Notes: generated from the letters alone by a model not told the origin. A stretch of DNA of 8,645 nucleotides from Alistipes sp. (GCA_017391435.1 JAFOYS010000373.1:1-8645); one strand, 5' to 3'; counted from the stretch's first letter, positions 1-6,930 are shown. Numbers and translations: made by a program.

Positions 1-601
1 GAATTGTCTTAAAAATCTCAGTAATACGACTGCAAGTCTCACTATCGTCAATAACCCACAGTTGGTGGCCAAAACCGTCGGCAGCAGTGAAGTCATACTC
101 TGCAGGGGCTTGAATAGCGCTATTTACTATAGCGTCAATCTCGGCATTATCTGGATAAGCGAAGAATACAGGCTCGATATTTGCCCTCTGGTTACGCACG
201 TGAATCATACGATCCTCCTCCTTATCTGGACGAGTAAGTTCGTGCTTCTTAATTGCGCCAGAGAGGTAATCCTCAAAGTGGCAGCACATTACAAGGCCAT
301 ACTGAGTTCTACCATCCATAGTCTGGGCATAGACATAGTAGCACTCCTTACTGTCGCGCTCAAGCCAGCCACGCTGTTGCCAGAGTTGGAAGTTCTCTAC
401 AGCCTTCTGATAAACAACATCTGAGTGTTCGTCAGCAATAGGGTCAAAGTCAATCTCTGGCTTAATAATATGGAGCAGAGAGCGCTCTGTAGCCTCAGCC
501 TTAGCCTCAGCGGAGTTCAGAACATCATAAGGGCGTGATGCCACCTCGGCGGCATACTGCTTTGGTGGGCGAACACCCTGAAAAGGTTTAATGCGTACCA
601 T
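1..601 (-). CDS. DUF1015 family protein (partial, N-terminal 200 residues)
   Basis: The frame is open from ATG at 601-599 to the left edge, giving 200 residues; the family is usually about 400, so roughly half is missing. The protein starts MVRIKPFQGVRPP, followed by a RPYDVLN block (residues 23-29), a PEIDFDP block (48-54) and a strongly charged HELTRPDKEEDR block (120-131). These match my memory of DUF1015 (COG4198), whose biochemical function is not established as far as I know. No signal peptide or membrane segment is visible, so it is probably cytoplasmic. It begins only two bases after the stop of the serA-like gene (TAG-TT-ATG), so the two are almost certainly co-transcribed and translationally coupled. 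Its position behind serC and serA suggests a role in serine metabolism, by association only. The family call is fairly firm; the function is unknown. Confidence 0.85.
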   Translation of the reverse strand, partial: MVRIKPFQGVRPPKQYAAEVASRPYDVLNSAEAKAEATERSLLHIIKPEIDFDPIADEHSDVVYQKAVENFQLWQQRGWLERDSKECYYVYAQTMDGRTQYGLVMCCHFEDYLSGAIKKHELTRPDKEEDRMIHVRNQRANIEPVFFAYPDNAEIDAIVNSAIQAPAEYDFTAADGFGHQLWVIDDSETCSRITEIFKTI

Positions 602-603
602 AA

Positions 604-1527
604 CTATCTATTTACCTGAAATTTAGTACATCCTGACTCAAAATACTCTACAATCTGTCGTGCTGCAGCAAGGCCTGCGTTGATATTTGCCTCAGCGGTC
701 TCAGCACCCATCTTCTTTGGTGTTGCAAAGTAACGCTTACCAACACAACCACACAAATCGGCGCAACAATCTGGAGCCACATCGCTCACATACTTAAGAT
801 CCTCACGCTCGGCAAGAGCCTTGCAGAGTCCCGCCTCGTCAATAACCTCCTTACGAGCAGTATTTACAAGCGTTGCACCCTTAGGCATAGAGGTAAGCAA
901 ATCGTAACCAATAGAGCCCTTAGTCTGCTCTGTTGCAGGGATATGAAGCGAGAGGAAGTCGGCACGGCGGTAGAGCTCCTCTACGGTATCTACCTTCTCT
1001 ACACCATCACACTCAAAGACAGACGCATCGCTCACAAATGGGTCGTAGGCAATGACATTCATACCCAGCGCCTTACCCTTACAGCCCACAAGACGACCAA
1101 CATTGCCATATGCGTGGATAGCCAGAGTCTTACCCTTAATCTCGCCACCTGTGCCTGGAGTAAAGCAGTTGCGCGACATAAATATCATCATCGCAATAGC
1201 CAACTCAGCCACTGCATTAGAGTTCTGGCCTGGAGTGTTCATCACAACCACGCCACGCTGTTTTGCTGTTGCACAATCGACATTATCATAACCCGCACCG
1301 GCACGGACAACAATCTTAAGATTTGGAGCCGCCGCAAGCACATCGCAGGTGATTTTATCGCTACGAACAATCAGCGCATCAACATCTGCCACAGCATCCA
1401 AAAGCTCTGTTTTATCTCTATATTTCTCAAGCAGAGCCACAGTATGACCCGCATCCTGAAGAATCTCTACAATACCGTCTACCGCCTTTTTAGCAAACGG
1501 TTTCTCTGTTGCAATAAGAACTTTCAT
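604..1527 (-). CDS. serA: SerA-like D-3-phosphoglycerate dehydrogenase, short form without ACT domain
   Basis: NAD-dependent D-isomer-specific 2-hydroxyacid dehydrogenase, expected to oxidise 3-phosphoglycerate to 3-phosphohydroxypyruvate, the first step of serine synthesis, in the cytoplasm. From ATG 1527 it has 307 residues and starts MKVLIATEKPF. It shows the substrate-side motif RAGAGYDNVD (residues 75-84), the Rossmann loop AYGNVG (139-144, first glycine replaced by alanine), and the NTAR segment with the catalytic arginine (R225). The usual DVFE glutamate reads DVAPD, and the usual PHxG histidine reads PKKMGAET (270-277), so two classic active-site residues are changed. There is no C-terminal ACT regulatory domain. 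The same frame stays open to an ATG at 1602, six bases after the serC stop, adding 25 residues. I prefer 1527 because the family core begins there and a promoter-like box lies in the extra segment, but 1602 is possible. It lies between serC and DUF1015. Confidence 0.88.
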   Translation of the reverse strand: MKVLIATEKPFAKKAVDGIVEILQDAGHTVALLEKYRDKTELLDAVADVDALIVRSDKITCDVLAAAPNLKIVVRAGAGYDNVDCATAKQRGVVVMNTPGQNSNAVAELAIAMMIFMSRNCFTPGTGGEIKGKTLAIHAYGNVGRLVGCKGKALGMNVIAYDPFVSDASVFECDGVEKVDTVEELYRRADFLSLHIPATEQTKGSIGYDLLTSMPKGATLVNTARKEVIDEAGLCKALAEREDLKYVSDVAPDCCADLCGCVGKRYFATPKKMGAETAEANINAGLAAARQIVEYFESGCTKFQVNR

Positions 1528-1574
1528 ACCCTTTACAAATGAAGTGAAATAGATAGCACTATCCTCTTTTTTCT

Positions 1575-1608
1575 CAAATGTATATGGAACGATAGTAGCC
1601 ATAGTAAA
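1575..1608 (-). promoter_or_regulatory. Possible internal promoter for the serA-like gene
   Basis: On the minus strand a perfect -7 type box TACATTTG lies at 1582-1575, preceded by TTTAC at 1608-1604, an imperfect -33 match about 21 bases away. It would start RNA about 40 bases before the ATG at 1527 but downstream of the ATG at 1602. If it works, the 25-residue extension cannot be made from this transcript. A six-base fixed match can occur by chance a few times in a window of this size, so this remains tentative. Confidence 0.35.
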
Positions 1609-2679
1609 TTATTTATGAAGCTGCTCAAACTCCTGCATACAAGCCACAAGTGCCTCTACAGACTCCTTTGGTAGCGCGTTGTAGCAAGAGGCGCGGAATC
1701 CACCCACAAGGCGGTGACCCTTAATGCCCACCATACCTCTTTCAGTAGCAAACTTAAGGAAGTCGGCCGCAAGATCCTCCTTACCCTCGGCCATAACAAA
1801 ACAGATATTCATAAGCGAACGGTCTGCCTTATCTACAGTAGCGCGGAAAAGGGTGTTACGCTCAATCTCATCATAGAGAATCTGAGCCTTCTCAACATTA
1901 ATCTTGTACATAGCCTCAACGCCACCTATAGACTTAATCCACTTAAGAGTCTCATTCATCACAAAGATAGGAAAGACTGGTGGGGTGTTGAACATAGAGT
2001 TGTTCTCGGCGTGGGTATTAACATTCATCATTGTTGGTAGCTCGCGGACAACCTTAGTAAGCATATCGTCACGAACAATAACAAAAGAGACACCTGCTGG
2101 AGCAAGATTCTTCTGAGCTCCGCCATAGATAAGTGCATACTTTGACACATCTATAGGACGGCTCAAAATATCTGAACTCATATCTGCAATAAGAGGCACT
2201 GGAGAGTCGATATCCTCCTTATACTGAGTACCGTAGATTGTGTTATTTGTGCAGATATAGAGATAGTCAAGGTCTGCTGGAATCTCAAAGCCCTTAGGTA
2301 TATAGCAGAAGTTTCTATCCTCAGAGGTTGCAAGAATCTCTACCTGACCGTAGTACTTTGCCTCCTTAATAGCCTTCTTGGTCCATACACCTGTATTTAC
2401 ATAACCGGCCTTTGTTGCCAAAAAGTTTGCAGGAATGTGAAAGAACTGCGTACTTGCACCACCGCCCACAAAGTAGATGTGATAATTCTCAGGAATATTG
2501 AGCAGCTCACGCATAAGCGACTGCGCCGAGGCAAGAACATCCTCAAAATCCTTTGTACGGTGAGAGATTGATAGGATAGACAGACCTGTTCCGTTGAAGT
2601 CTAAAATTGCCTTTGCTGCATTCTGATAAGCAATCTCGGGGAGTATAGATGGACCCGCGCTAAAATTATGCTTTTTCAT
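1609..2679 (-). CDS. serC: Phosphoserine aminotransferase SerC
   Basis: PLP-dependent class V aminotransferase that converts 3-phosphohydroxypyruvate and glutamate to O-phosphoserine and 2-oxoglutarate, the second step of serine synthesis; some members also serve pyridoxal phosphate synthesis. The 356 residues are the normal full length. It opens [14 protein letters not shown], has the phosphate-binding GGGAS loop (residues 72-76), TNNTIYG (144-150), ADMSSD (165-170) with the PLP-contacting aspartate, and the Schiff-base lysine K190 in [12 protein letters not shown]. The C-terminal block [17 protein letters not shown] (321-337) carries substrate-phosphate residues typical of SerC. It is the first gene of a serC-serA-DUF1015 unit and has a well-formed Bacteroidota promoter just upstream. 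The start is supported by the family N-terminus beginning at once after the ATG. Nothing appears broken. Confidence 0.97.
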   Translation of the reverse strand: MKKHNFSAGPSILPEIAYQNAAKAILDFNGTGLSILSISHRTKDFEDVLASAQSLMRELLNIPENYHIYFVGGGASTQFFHIPANFLATKAGYVNTGVWTKKAIKEAKYYGQVEILATSEDRNFCYIPKGFEIPADLDYLYICTNNTIYGTQYKEDIDSPVPLIADMSSDILSRPIDVSKYALIYGGAQKNLAPAGVSFVIVRDDMLTKVVRELPTMMNVNTHAENNSMFNTPPVFPIFVMNETLKWIKSIGGVEAMYKINVEKAQILYDEIERNTLFRATVDKADRSLMNICFVMAEGKEDLAADFLKFATERGMVGIKGHRLVGGFRASCYNALPKESVEALVACMQEFEQLHK

Positions 2680-2701
2680 AACAATTAAAGTTTTGTTTAC
2701 A

Positions 2702-2733
2702 CAAATATAACTAACCTAAAGTAAATTTCCAAA
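2702..2733 (-). promoter_or_regulatory. Bacteroidota-type promoter of serC-serA-DUF1015
   Basis: Read on the minus strand, a -33 box TTTG (2733-2730) is followed after exactly 20 bases by a -7 box TATATTTG (2709-2702). This fits the primary sigma consensus known for Bacteroides, TTTG, 19-21 bases, TAnnTTTG. Transcription should start a few bases downstream, leaving a leader of under 20 bases before the serC ATG at 2679. The -33 box overlaps a run of eight T residues close to the sulfatase stop codon. It is the best promoter match in the window. Confidence 0.75.
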
Positions 2734-2741
2734 AAAAAGAG

Positions 2742-4388
2742 TTACAATTCATCCGGCAGAGGGATACTTTTTGCACTCTCACGCAAACGAGGCATCGGTG
2801 AGTTCCATTCACGCAACTTTGAAGATAACTCTGCTGCAAGCTCCTTAACAAGCTCTGGATGAGCTGATGAGAGGTCACGCTGTTCGCCGATATCTGTTTT
2901 GAGATTATACAACTCTAACTTACCGCTACGCATACGGTAGACAAGTTTCCAATCACCCTTACGCACCGCGCTAAGGTAGTCTATATCCTCAAGATCGTAC
3001 GGCTTCCACTGGTGTGGGTAGTGGAAAATAAGCGCACGATTAGGGTCTATGCCCGACACAGATTGAGGAACAACAAAGCTATTTGCGCTCTTCTGATCAC
3101 TAATCTCGCCTCGCTTAGCAGCCTTAGCTGCAAGTTTTGAGCCTTTAGTAACAAGATTTACAAGACTCTGACCATCAACACTCTGCACGACATCATAATT
3201 TTTTACACCCGCCATCTGCAGAATTGTTGGGAACAGATCTTCACAAATTACAGGAGTATTTACACGAGTATCAGGTGCAACCTTACCCCTCCACTTGACC
3301 ATTAGCGGAACACGCACGCCACCCTCATAGACAGAGCCCTTGCCGTTACGCAGTGGCAGGTTGTGCATAAAACGCACACCTCCCTTAGCCTTATTCTCGG
3401 CATTGCCGCCATTGTCGGTCATAAAGATAATGATTGTATCATCGGCAACACCCTTAGCCTCCAAAAAGTCGAGCAGATCGCCCAAACTCTTATCAACGCC
3501 CTCAACCATAGAGGCATAGCGAGCCTGACCCTCATCCATACCGGCATCAAGATACTTCTGAACAAAACGAGGGTCGCGCTGTATAGGGGTATGGGTTGCA
3601 TAGTGTGCAAAATAGAGGTAGAATGGCTGATGGTGCATTATCGGATAGTCCAGACTCTTTAGGGCCTCACGAGTAAGGGCCTCTGTAAGGTGAATACCCG
3701 TACCATAGTACTCGGTCATATTCTGCACAGCAAGCAGATTCCACTTTTCAGGTGTATTGCCATAGTTCTCCTCGCTCAAATAGCTACGAGGCATACCAGC
3801 AACATTTCCCGACACATTGACAACATAACCCATATTATATGGACTTGCGCCAGGAGTACCTGCACTTGCCCAATGGGCCTTACCGATGTGGATAGTATAG
3901 TAACCCGCCTCCTTGAGAATCTGTGGCAGAGGAGTTGCGTAGAGAGTATTCTCAACACCCTCTACAGGGCTCATACCGTTGAGATTCCACTCTGGGCGGA
4001 TAAAACGGCTACTGTTATCCGTATTTGCGCCACTCTGCATCATTGCCACCGCACCGCCCGTAGCATCGCTCGGCGTATCACGCACTGTTGAAGTCCAGTT
4101 TGTAATGCGCGAATGGGCCGCATTTACACCCGTAAGAAGCGATGTTCGCGTTGGAGTAGATACTGGACAAGCATATGCATTTGTAAGCATAACACCCTGC
4201 GAGGCAAGGCGTTGCATATTCGGCGTATTGTAACGCATATTGTTAGGATAGATCTGCTCGCCATAGGCCACAGAGCTATCTACCCAGCCCATATCGTCTA
4301 CAATAAAAAAGACAATATTTGGTTTCTGAGCAGCAAAGGCTACCGACGGAGCAAGCAACGAAAGACCGGTAAGATGTTTCAGTTTCAT
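2742..4388 (-). CDS. Secreted serine-type sulfatase (alkaline phosphatase superfamily)
   Basis: Predicted sulfate-ester hydrolase of family S1, 548 residues, with a Sec signal peptide (hydrophobic stretch to about residue 20, ending FAAQKPN). It acts in the periplasm or outside the cell. Metal-binding DDMGW is at 31-35 and TDNGG at 324-328. The modification motif S-T-P-T-R (77-81) followed by TSLLTG fits the sulfatase signature with serine at the formylglycine position, so activation needs an anaerobic radical-SAM maturase (anSME), not encoded here. Further active-site candidates are K170 and H172 in IGKAHW, H266 in THTPIQ and K350 in NGKGSVYEGG. The C-terminal ELYNLKTDIGEQRDL (492-506) is typical of the family. 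A lysine/alanine-rich segment at about 413-445 looks longer than I expect. Substrate and S1 subfamily cannot be named. No SusC/SusD genes adjoin it. The gene lies 60 bases after the PEGA-protein gene and 62 before serC. Confidence 0.93.
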   Translation of the reverse strand: MKLKHLTGLSLLAPSVAFAAQKPNIVFFIVDDMGWVDSSVAYGEQIYPNNMRYNTPNMQRLASQGVMLTNAYACPVSTPTRTSLLTGVNAAHSRITNWTSTVRDTPSDATGGAVAMMQSGANTDNSSRFIRPEWNLNGMSPVEGVENTLYATPLPQILKEAGYYTIHIGKAHWASAGTPGASPYNMGYVVNVSGNVAGMPRSYLSEENYGNTPEKWNLLAVQNMTEYYGTGIHLTEALTREALKSLDYPIMHHQPFYLYFAHYATHTPIQRDPRFVQKYLDAGMDEGQARYASMVEGVDKSLGDLLDFLEAKGVADDTIIIFMTDNGGNAENKAKGGVRFMHNLPLRNGKGSVYEGGVRVPLMVKWRGKVAPDTRVNTPVICEDLFPTILQMAGVKNYDVVQSVDGQSLVNLVTKGSKLAAKAAKRGEISDQKSANSFVVPQSVSGIDPNRALIFHYPHQWKPYDLEDIDYLSAVRKGDWKLVYRMRSGKLELYNLKTDIGEQRDLSSAHPELVKELAAELSSKLREWNSPMPRLRESAKSIPLPDEL

Positions 4389-4409
4389 AACTACATATGT
4401 TTATAACTA

Positions 4410-4417
4410 CAAATATA
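4410..4417 (-). promoter_or_regulatory. -7 promoter box of the sulfatase gene
   Basis: TATATTTG on the minus strand (4417-4410), a perfect TAnnTTTG box and identical to the serC box, sits 21 bases before the sulfatase ATG at 4388. No convincing TTTG -33 box is found 19-21 bases upstream, so the promoter may be weak or depend on an activator. It lies in the 60-base gap after the PEGA-protein stop and suggests the sulfatase can be transcribed separately. Confidence 0.55.
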
Positions 4418-4448
4418 GTAAAATTTCTTTGACTTTAGAGGTTATTGT

Positions 4449-6761
4449 TTAGAATTTTGACACTGCACGAGCATAGAGCGATATATATTTCAGCGGGGAT
4501 GTCACTTTAGCATTTTCCATATTTACACTATAAGCCGAGCACTCATCCTCAAACATATAGTTAGACTCTGTTGACGACCAATAACCGCTACGATATCCTC
4601 TATCTTTCAGCAGTTCGCCTCCGTGACAACGAAGAGCACGATTGACAACTTTGTAGAGATAATCGTCAAGCAAAAAGAGTTTAAGTTCGTCTATAGCAGG
4701 AAGATACCACCCCTCACCAAGCTCTGCACACCACTTAAAGGCGGGATACTTACTCTTCCATCCTGCTCTTGACTTTACACGACTCATATTTGATTCGCCA
4801 TCAGTTCGGTTTGTAGCCTTGATATTTCGTTTACTCTCCGAACCCTGCTCTGCCCACTTGACATAATTCTGAGTCATACTGAGAATCTTGCCGTGCTTAC
4901 CATCTGCAGATAGCTCAAAGATAACACCCTGCTTACCATTTTGATTATAGTACTCACCTACACGATATGGAGCCTCAAAGTTACACACTGCGCGAACAGA
5001 TGCCGAGCTAGAAGATGATCCTTGTCCACGACGATGGCAAGTATTGGACACACTATTACCACTCACATAGTAGTGGAACACTCTATACGAATCGCTATCC
5101 CCAATATGGTTTATACTCTTATACTCGGTCGATAAAGACTCATATTTCTTGCCACTTATCACTACACCATACTGCTTTAGCGTAGCATTGACACTATCCA
5201 GCGCGCTGCCATTTACAGCAAAAAGTTTGAGCTCGTCAATGTACGGCATTCGCCATCCAGAGCCCAAGCGGCGACACCAATCTTGCAGTTCTGAATATGA
5301 AGCATCTGGGGACTCTGTAAGGCTTACAAGCATACCACTGCGACCTGAACTACCTACCTTGGCTACAACTCCTCGTTTCGTACCATCGTTATAGTAGTCT
5401 CCAACCTTATATGGAGCAAAAGTGAGCTCTGAAGGGTCCACCGCTATCCGCTGACTCTGCGCTGTAGGACTCTCAGCCTCACTACTCTTTGGCAGTGTTA
5501 CACTAACAGAGGTAGTTTCACCCTCAACAACCTTAATGGTCTTAGTATAATCACCATATCCGGCCTTTGATATCTTCAGTGTATGGGAACCGACTAACTG
5601 ATTCTCTAATGTCAGAGGCGTTCTACCAACCACCTTGCCGTCAAGGGTAATCTCTGCCATAATTGGGTTGCTGACAATATCAATACTACCCACTATCGGC
5701 ACAAGTGCTGGCAGTGTATAGTTCTGATTCACACTAACTGAGCTGATGGTTTGAGATATTGACGAGCTAATATAGCCCGCCTTACGAGCCTCAAAGATAT
5801 ATGTACCCGAGTTGAGCGACCCTGACCAAGTACCGACCCCCTTCTTTACTCCATTTACCCAAATCTCGGCATTATCTGGCGCTGTAAGTGTCACTGTCGC
5901 ACTATCTGCTATTAGCGTTACACTCCTCTCTACCTTCTTACCCTCAACAACCACCGTACCACTTGCTGAGTGGTAGCCCGCAGCTGCTACGGTGTAGTTA
6001 TATGAGCCATTTTCAAGCACCACCTGCATAAGTCCATCCTGAAGCGTATAGTGTTTGTTATCAATAATCACAACTGCCGTTTTAGGCTCTACGGCAAAGA
6101 CCACATACTGAGGTTTTGAGGCTGCAGTGTTTACATTCTGACTAAACGAGATAGAGTTTTTATTGACAACAATTCTCTGCTCTGTAGACATACCGCCATA
6201 GGAGATTTTGAGCGTATGCTCGCCGACAGCCACCTCCGAAATAGTAAGGCTACAGTTCTCCGCAGTTCGCCCCTTGAACCTACTGTCAACATATACCTCC
6301 GCACCCACAACATTACTATTTACAATAATGCTAAATGTCTGATTTAGACGCGCCTCCATCTCATACTCAACATCTGCTTCAAGGTTCAACATCACCTCGT
6401 TAGATTGACCAAAGTCTGGACTCTGAACATAAAAACGGGTATTGGCCTTAGCCGTCATCTCAAGTATCAGAACATTGTCGTAGTACTGTGCCACACTCTG
6501 ACGAGCAAGGTCGGTATTAGAGCGGAACTTTATTTCAAGAGCATCAACCTCCGCGCGAGACATATTGGCAAAACGAATCTTAAGACGAGCGCAAGCATTG
6601 CGCGAGATATCTCTACGGATAGGGTCAATATTCACACCCGTAAGTGCATCTGTCTGCACCTTGCGAAATGTACTCTGGTCAAGGATTATCGAATGCTCCG
6701 TTTGTGCTGTAACTGTCAGCGAAGCTAGTATTGCTATGATTAGAGTTAATAGTCGTCTCAT
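4449..6761 (-). CDS. Secreted PEGA-repeat protein with two DUF1566-like C-terminal modules
   Basis: 770 residues, function unknown. A Sec signal peptide (1 to about 19, ending TVTAQT) has no lipobox cysteine, so the product is periplasmic, surface-located or secreted. An N-terminal domain (about 21-140) resembles in layout the leader domain of other Bacteroidales PEGA proteins. Four beta-rich repeats follow, about 141-200, 217-284, 285-350 and 357-424. The clearest PEGA pattern is in the fourth: DIVSNPIMAEITLDGKVVGR and then TPLTL, HTLKISKAGY. After a Ser-rich linker come two related modules, about 450-596 and 599-770. Each opens YxVGxYYN, has W/C residues then GxGWxxPxIDELKLF (500-514 and 682-696), a STE motif (544-546 and 730-732) and ends with RAV near a phenylalanine. 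This resembles DUF1566 (Lcl C-terminal) and Fibrobacter paralogous domains. It lies upstream of the sulfatase in the same direction, possibly as a glycan-binding partner. PEGA call is firm, the C-terminal family less so. Confidence 0.85.
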   Translation of the reverse strand: MRRLLTLIIAILASLTVTAQTEHSIILDQSTFRKVQTDALTGVNIDPIRRDISRNACARLKIRFANMSRAEVDALEIKFRSNTDLARQSVAQYYDNVLILEMTAKANTRFYVQSPDFGQSNEVMLNLEADVEYEMEARLNQTFSIIVNSNVVGAEVYVDSRFKGRTAENCSLTISEVAVGEHTLKISYGGMSTEQRIVVNKNSISFSQNVNTAASKPQYVVFAVEPKTAVVIIDNKHYTLQDGLMQVVLENGSYNYTVAAAGYHSASGTVVVEGKKVERSVTLIADSATVTLTAPDNAEIWVNGVKKGVGTWSGSLNSGTYIFEARKAGYISSSISQTISSVSVNQNYTLPALVPIVGSIDIVSNPIMAEITLDGKVVGRTPLTLENQLVGSHTLKISKAGYGDYTKTIKVVEGETTSVSVTLPKSSEAESPTAQSQRIAVDPSELTFAPYKVGDYYNDGTKRGVVAKVGSSGRSGMLVSLTESPDASYSELQDWCRRLGSGWRMPYIDELKLFAVNGSALDSVNATLKQYGVVISGKKYESLSTEYKSINHIGDSDSYRVFHYYVSGNSVSNTCHRRGQGSSSSSASVRAVCNFEAPYRVGEYYNQNGKQGVIFELSADGKHGKILSMTQNYVKWAEQGSESKRNIKATNRTDGESNMSRVKSRAGWKSKYPAFKWCAELGEGWYLPAIDELKLFLLDDYLYKVVNRALRCHGGELLKDRGYRSGYWSSTESNYMFEDECSAYSVNMENAKVTSPLKYISLYARAVSKF
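4452..5414 (-). repeat. Tandem duplicated DUF1566-like modules (C-terminal half of the secreted protein)
   Basis: Residues about 450-596 and 599-770 align motif by motif: YKVGDYYN/YRVGEYYN, GVVAKV/GVIFEL, GMLVSLTES/GKILSMTQN, DWCRRLGSGWRMPYIDELKLF against KWCAELGEGWYLPAIDELKLF (split here only by the motif), YESLSTEY/GYWSSTES and SVRAVCNF/YARAVSKF. The second copy is longer by an insertion of about 30 residues before the WC motif (about 636-670, basic and Ser/Arg-rich) and keeps the fuller YWSSTE motif typical of the family. The first copy is shorter and has a Ser-rich stretch near 581-588. Confidence 0.75.
5416..6339 (-). repeat. Four tandem PEGA/Ig-like protein repeats within the secreted protein
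   Basis: The protein segment 141-424 is built of four diverged beta-sandwich repeats of 60-70 residues. Each has a hydrophobic strand, a turn of the form (V/L)D or NG followed by a basic residue, a Gly-Ser/Thr-Tyr or Gly-x-His turn and an 'AGY' or equivalent: VYVDSRFKGR...VGEHTLKIS, VIIDNKHYTL...NGSYNYTVAAAGY, EIWVNGVKKG...SGTYIFEARKAGY and EITLDGKVVGR...GSHTLKISKAGY. Only the protein pattern repeats; the DNA copies are strongly diverged, so this is an old duplication and not a recombination-prone DNA repeat. Confidence 0.7.
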
Positions 6762-6777
6762 AAAACTAAAATTTCTA

Positions 6778-6785
6778 CAAAGATA
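6778..6785 (-). promoter_or_regulatory. -7 promoter box of the PEGA-protein gene
   Basis: TATCTTTG on the minus strand (6785-6778) matches TAnnTTTG and ends 16 bases before the ATG at 6761, close to where the serC and sulfatase boxes lie relative to their starts. No good -33 TTTG is seen at 19-21 bases. This is the leftward promoter of the divergent region. Confidence 0.55.
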
Positions 6786-6872
6786 ACCTATTTTTAGCTA
6801 TTTAAATCAGGTTAAAGAACAAAAAGTAAACATATAGTCAACACACGCGCAGTGTGATATTCAAAAAATTTG

Positions 6873-6880
6873 TACATTTG
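6873..6880 (+). promoter_or_regulatory. -7 promoter box of the PagL-like barrel gene
   Basis: TACATTTG followed by CA is a perfect TAnnTTTG box of the Bacteroidota type. It gives a leader of about 45 bases before the ATG at 6931. The leader is A-rich near the start codon (ACAAACAACAGTA) with no Shine-Dalgarno sequence, as usual in this phylum. The -33 position holds no TTTG. Confidence 0.6.
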
Positions 6881-6930
6881 CAGCGATTTTTCAGAGATAA
6901 TTTATACAAATTTAACCACAAACAACAGTA

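Larger units (their letters stand above)
6762..6930. other. Divergent intergenic region between the PEGA-protein and PagL-like genes
   Basis: 169 AT-rich bases hold a leftward -7 box near one end and a rightward -7 box near the other, so both genes are driven from here and could share regulation. Between them a short dyad CACAC-GCGCA-GTGTG (6842-6856) lies where the -33 region of the rightward promoter should be. I see no tRNA, riboswitch-like structure or small ORF of note. Confidence 0.6.

Noticed and set aside
62..424. Plus-strand open frame of 120 residues at the left edge
   Set aside because: It is antisense to the DUF1015 gene, whose minus-strand frame is continuous over 200 residues with family motifs.
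943..1542. Plus-strand open frame of 199 residues
   Set aside because: It lies wholly antisense to the serA-like gene, whose protein motifs are clear. The translated product is rich in His, Cys, Thr and Arg with no recognisable domain.
2731..2738. Run of eight T (minus strand) after the sulfatase as a terminator
   Set aside because: No GC-rich hairpin precedes it; it overlaps the -33 region of serC and is more simply explained as promoter sequence.
3690..4091. Plus-strand open frame of 133 residues
   Set aside because: It is antisense to the sulfatase coding region and shows the same His/Thr/Arg-rich composition typical of shadow frames here.
4158..4169. Cysteine-type sulfatase motif using C74
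   Set aside because: C74 is three residues too early; the residue in the C/S-x-P-x-R position is S77, so this is a serine-type enzyme.
2742..6761. A polysaccharide utilisation locus
   Set aside because: There is a sulfatase and a possible binding protein, but no SusC/SusD pair, glycoside hydrolase or sensor-regulator in the window.
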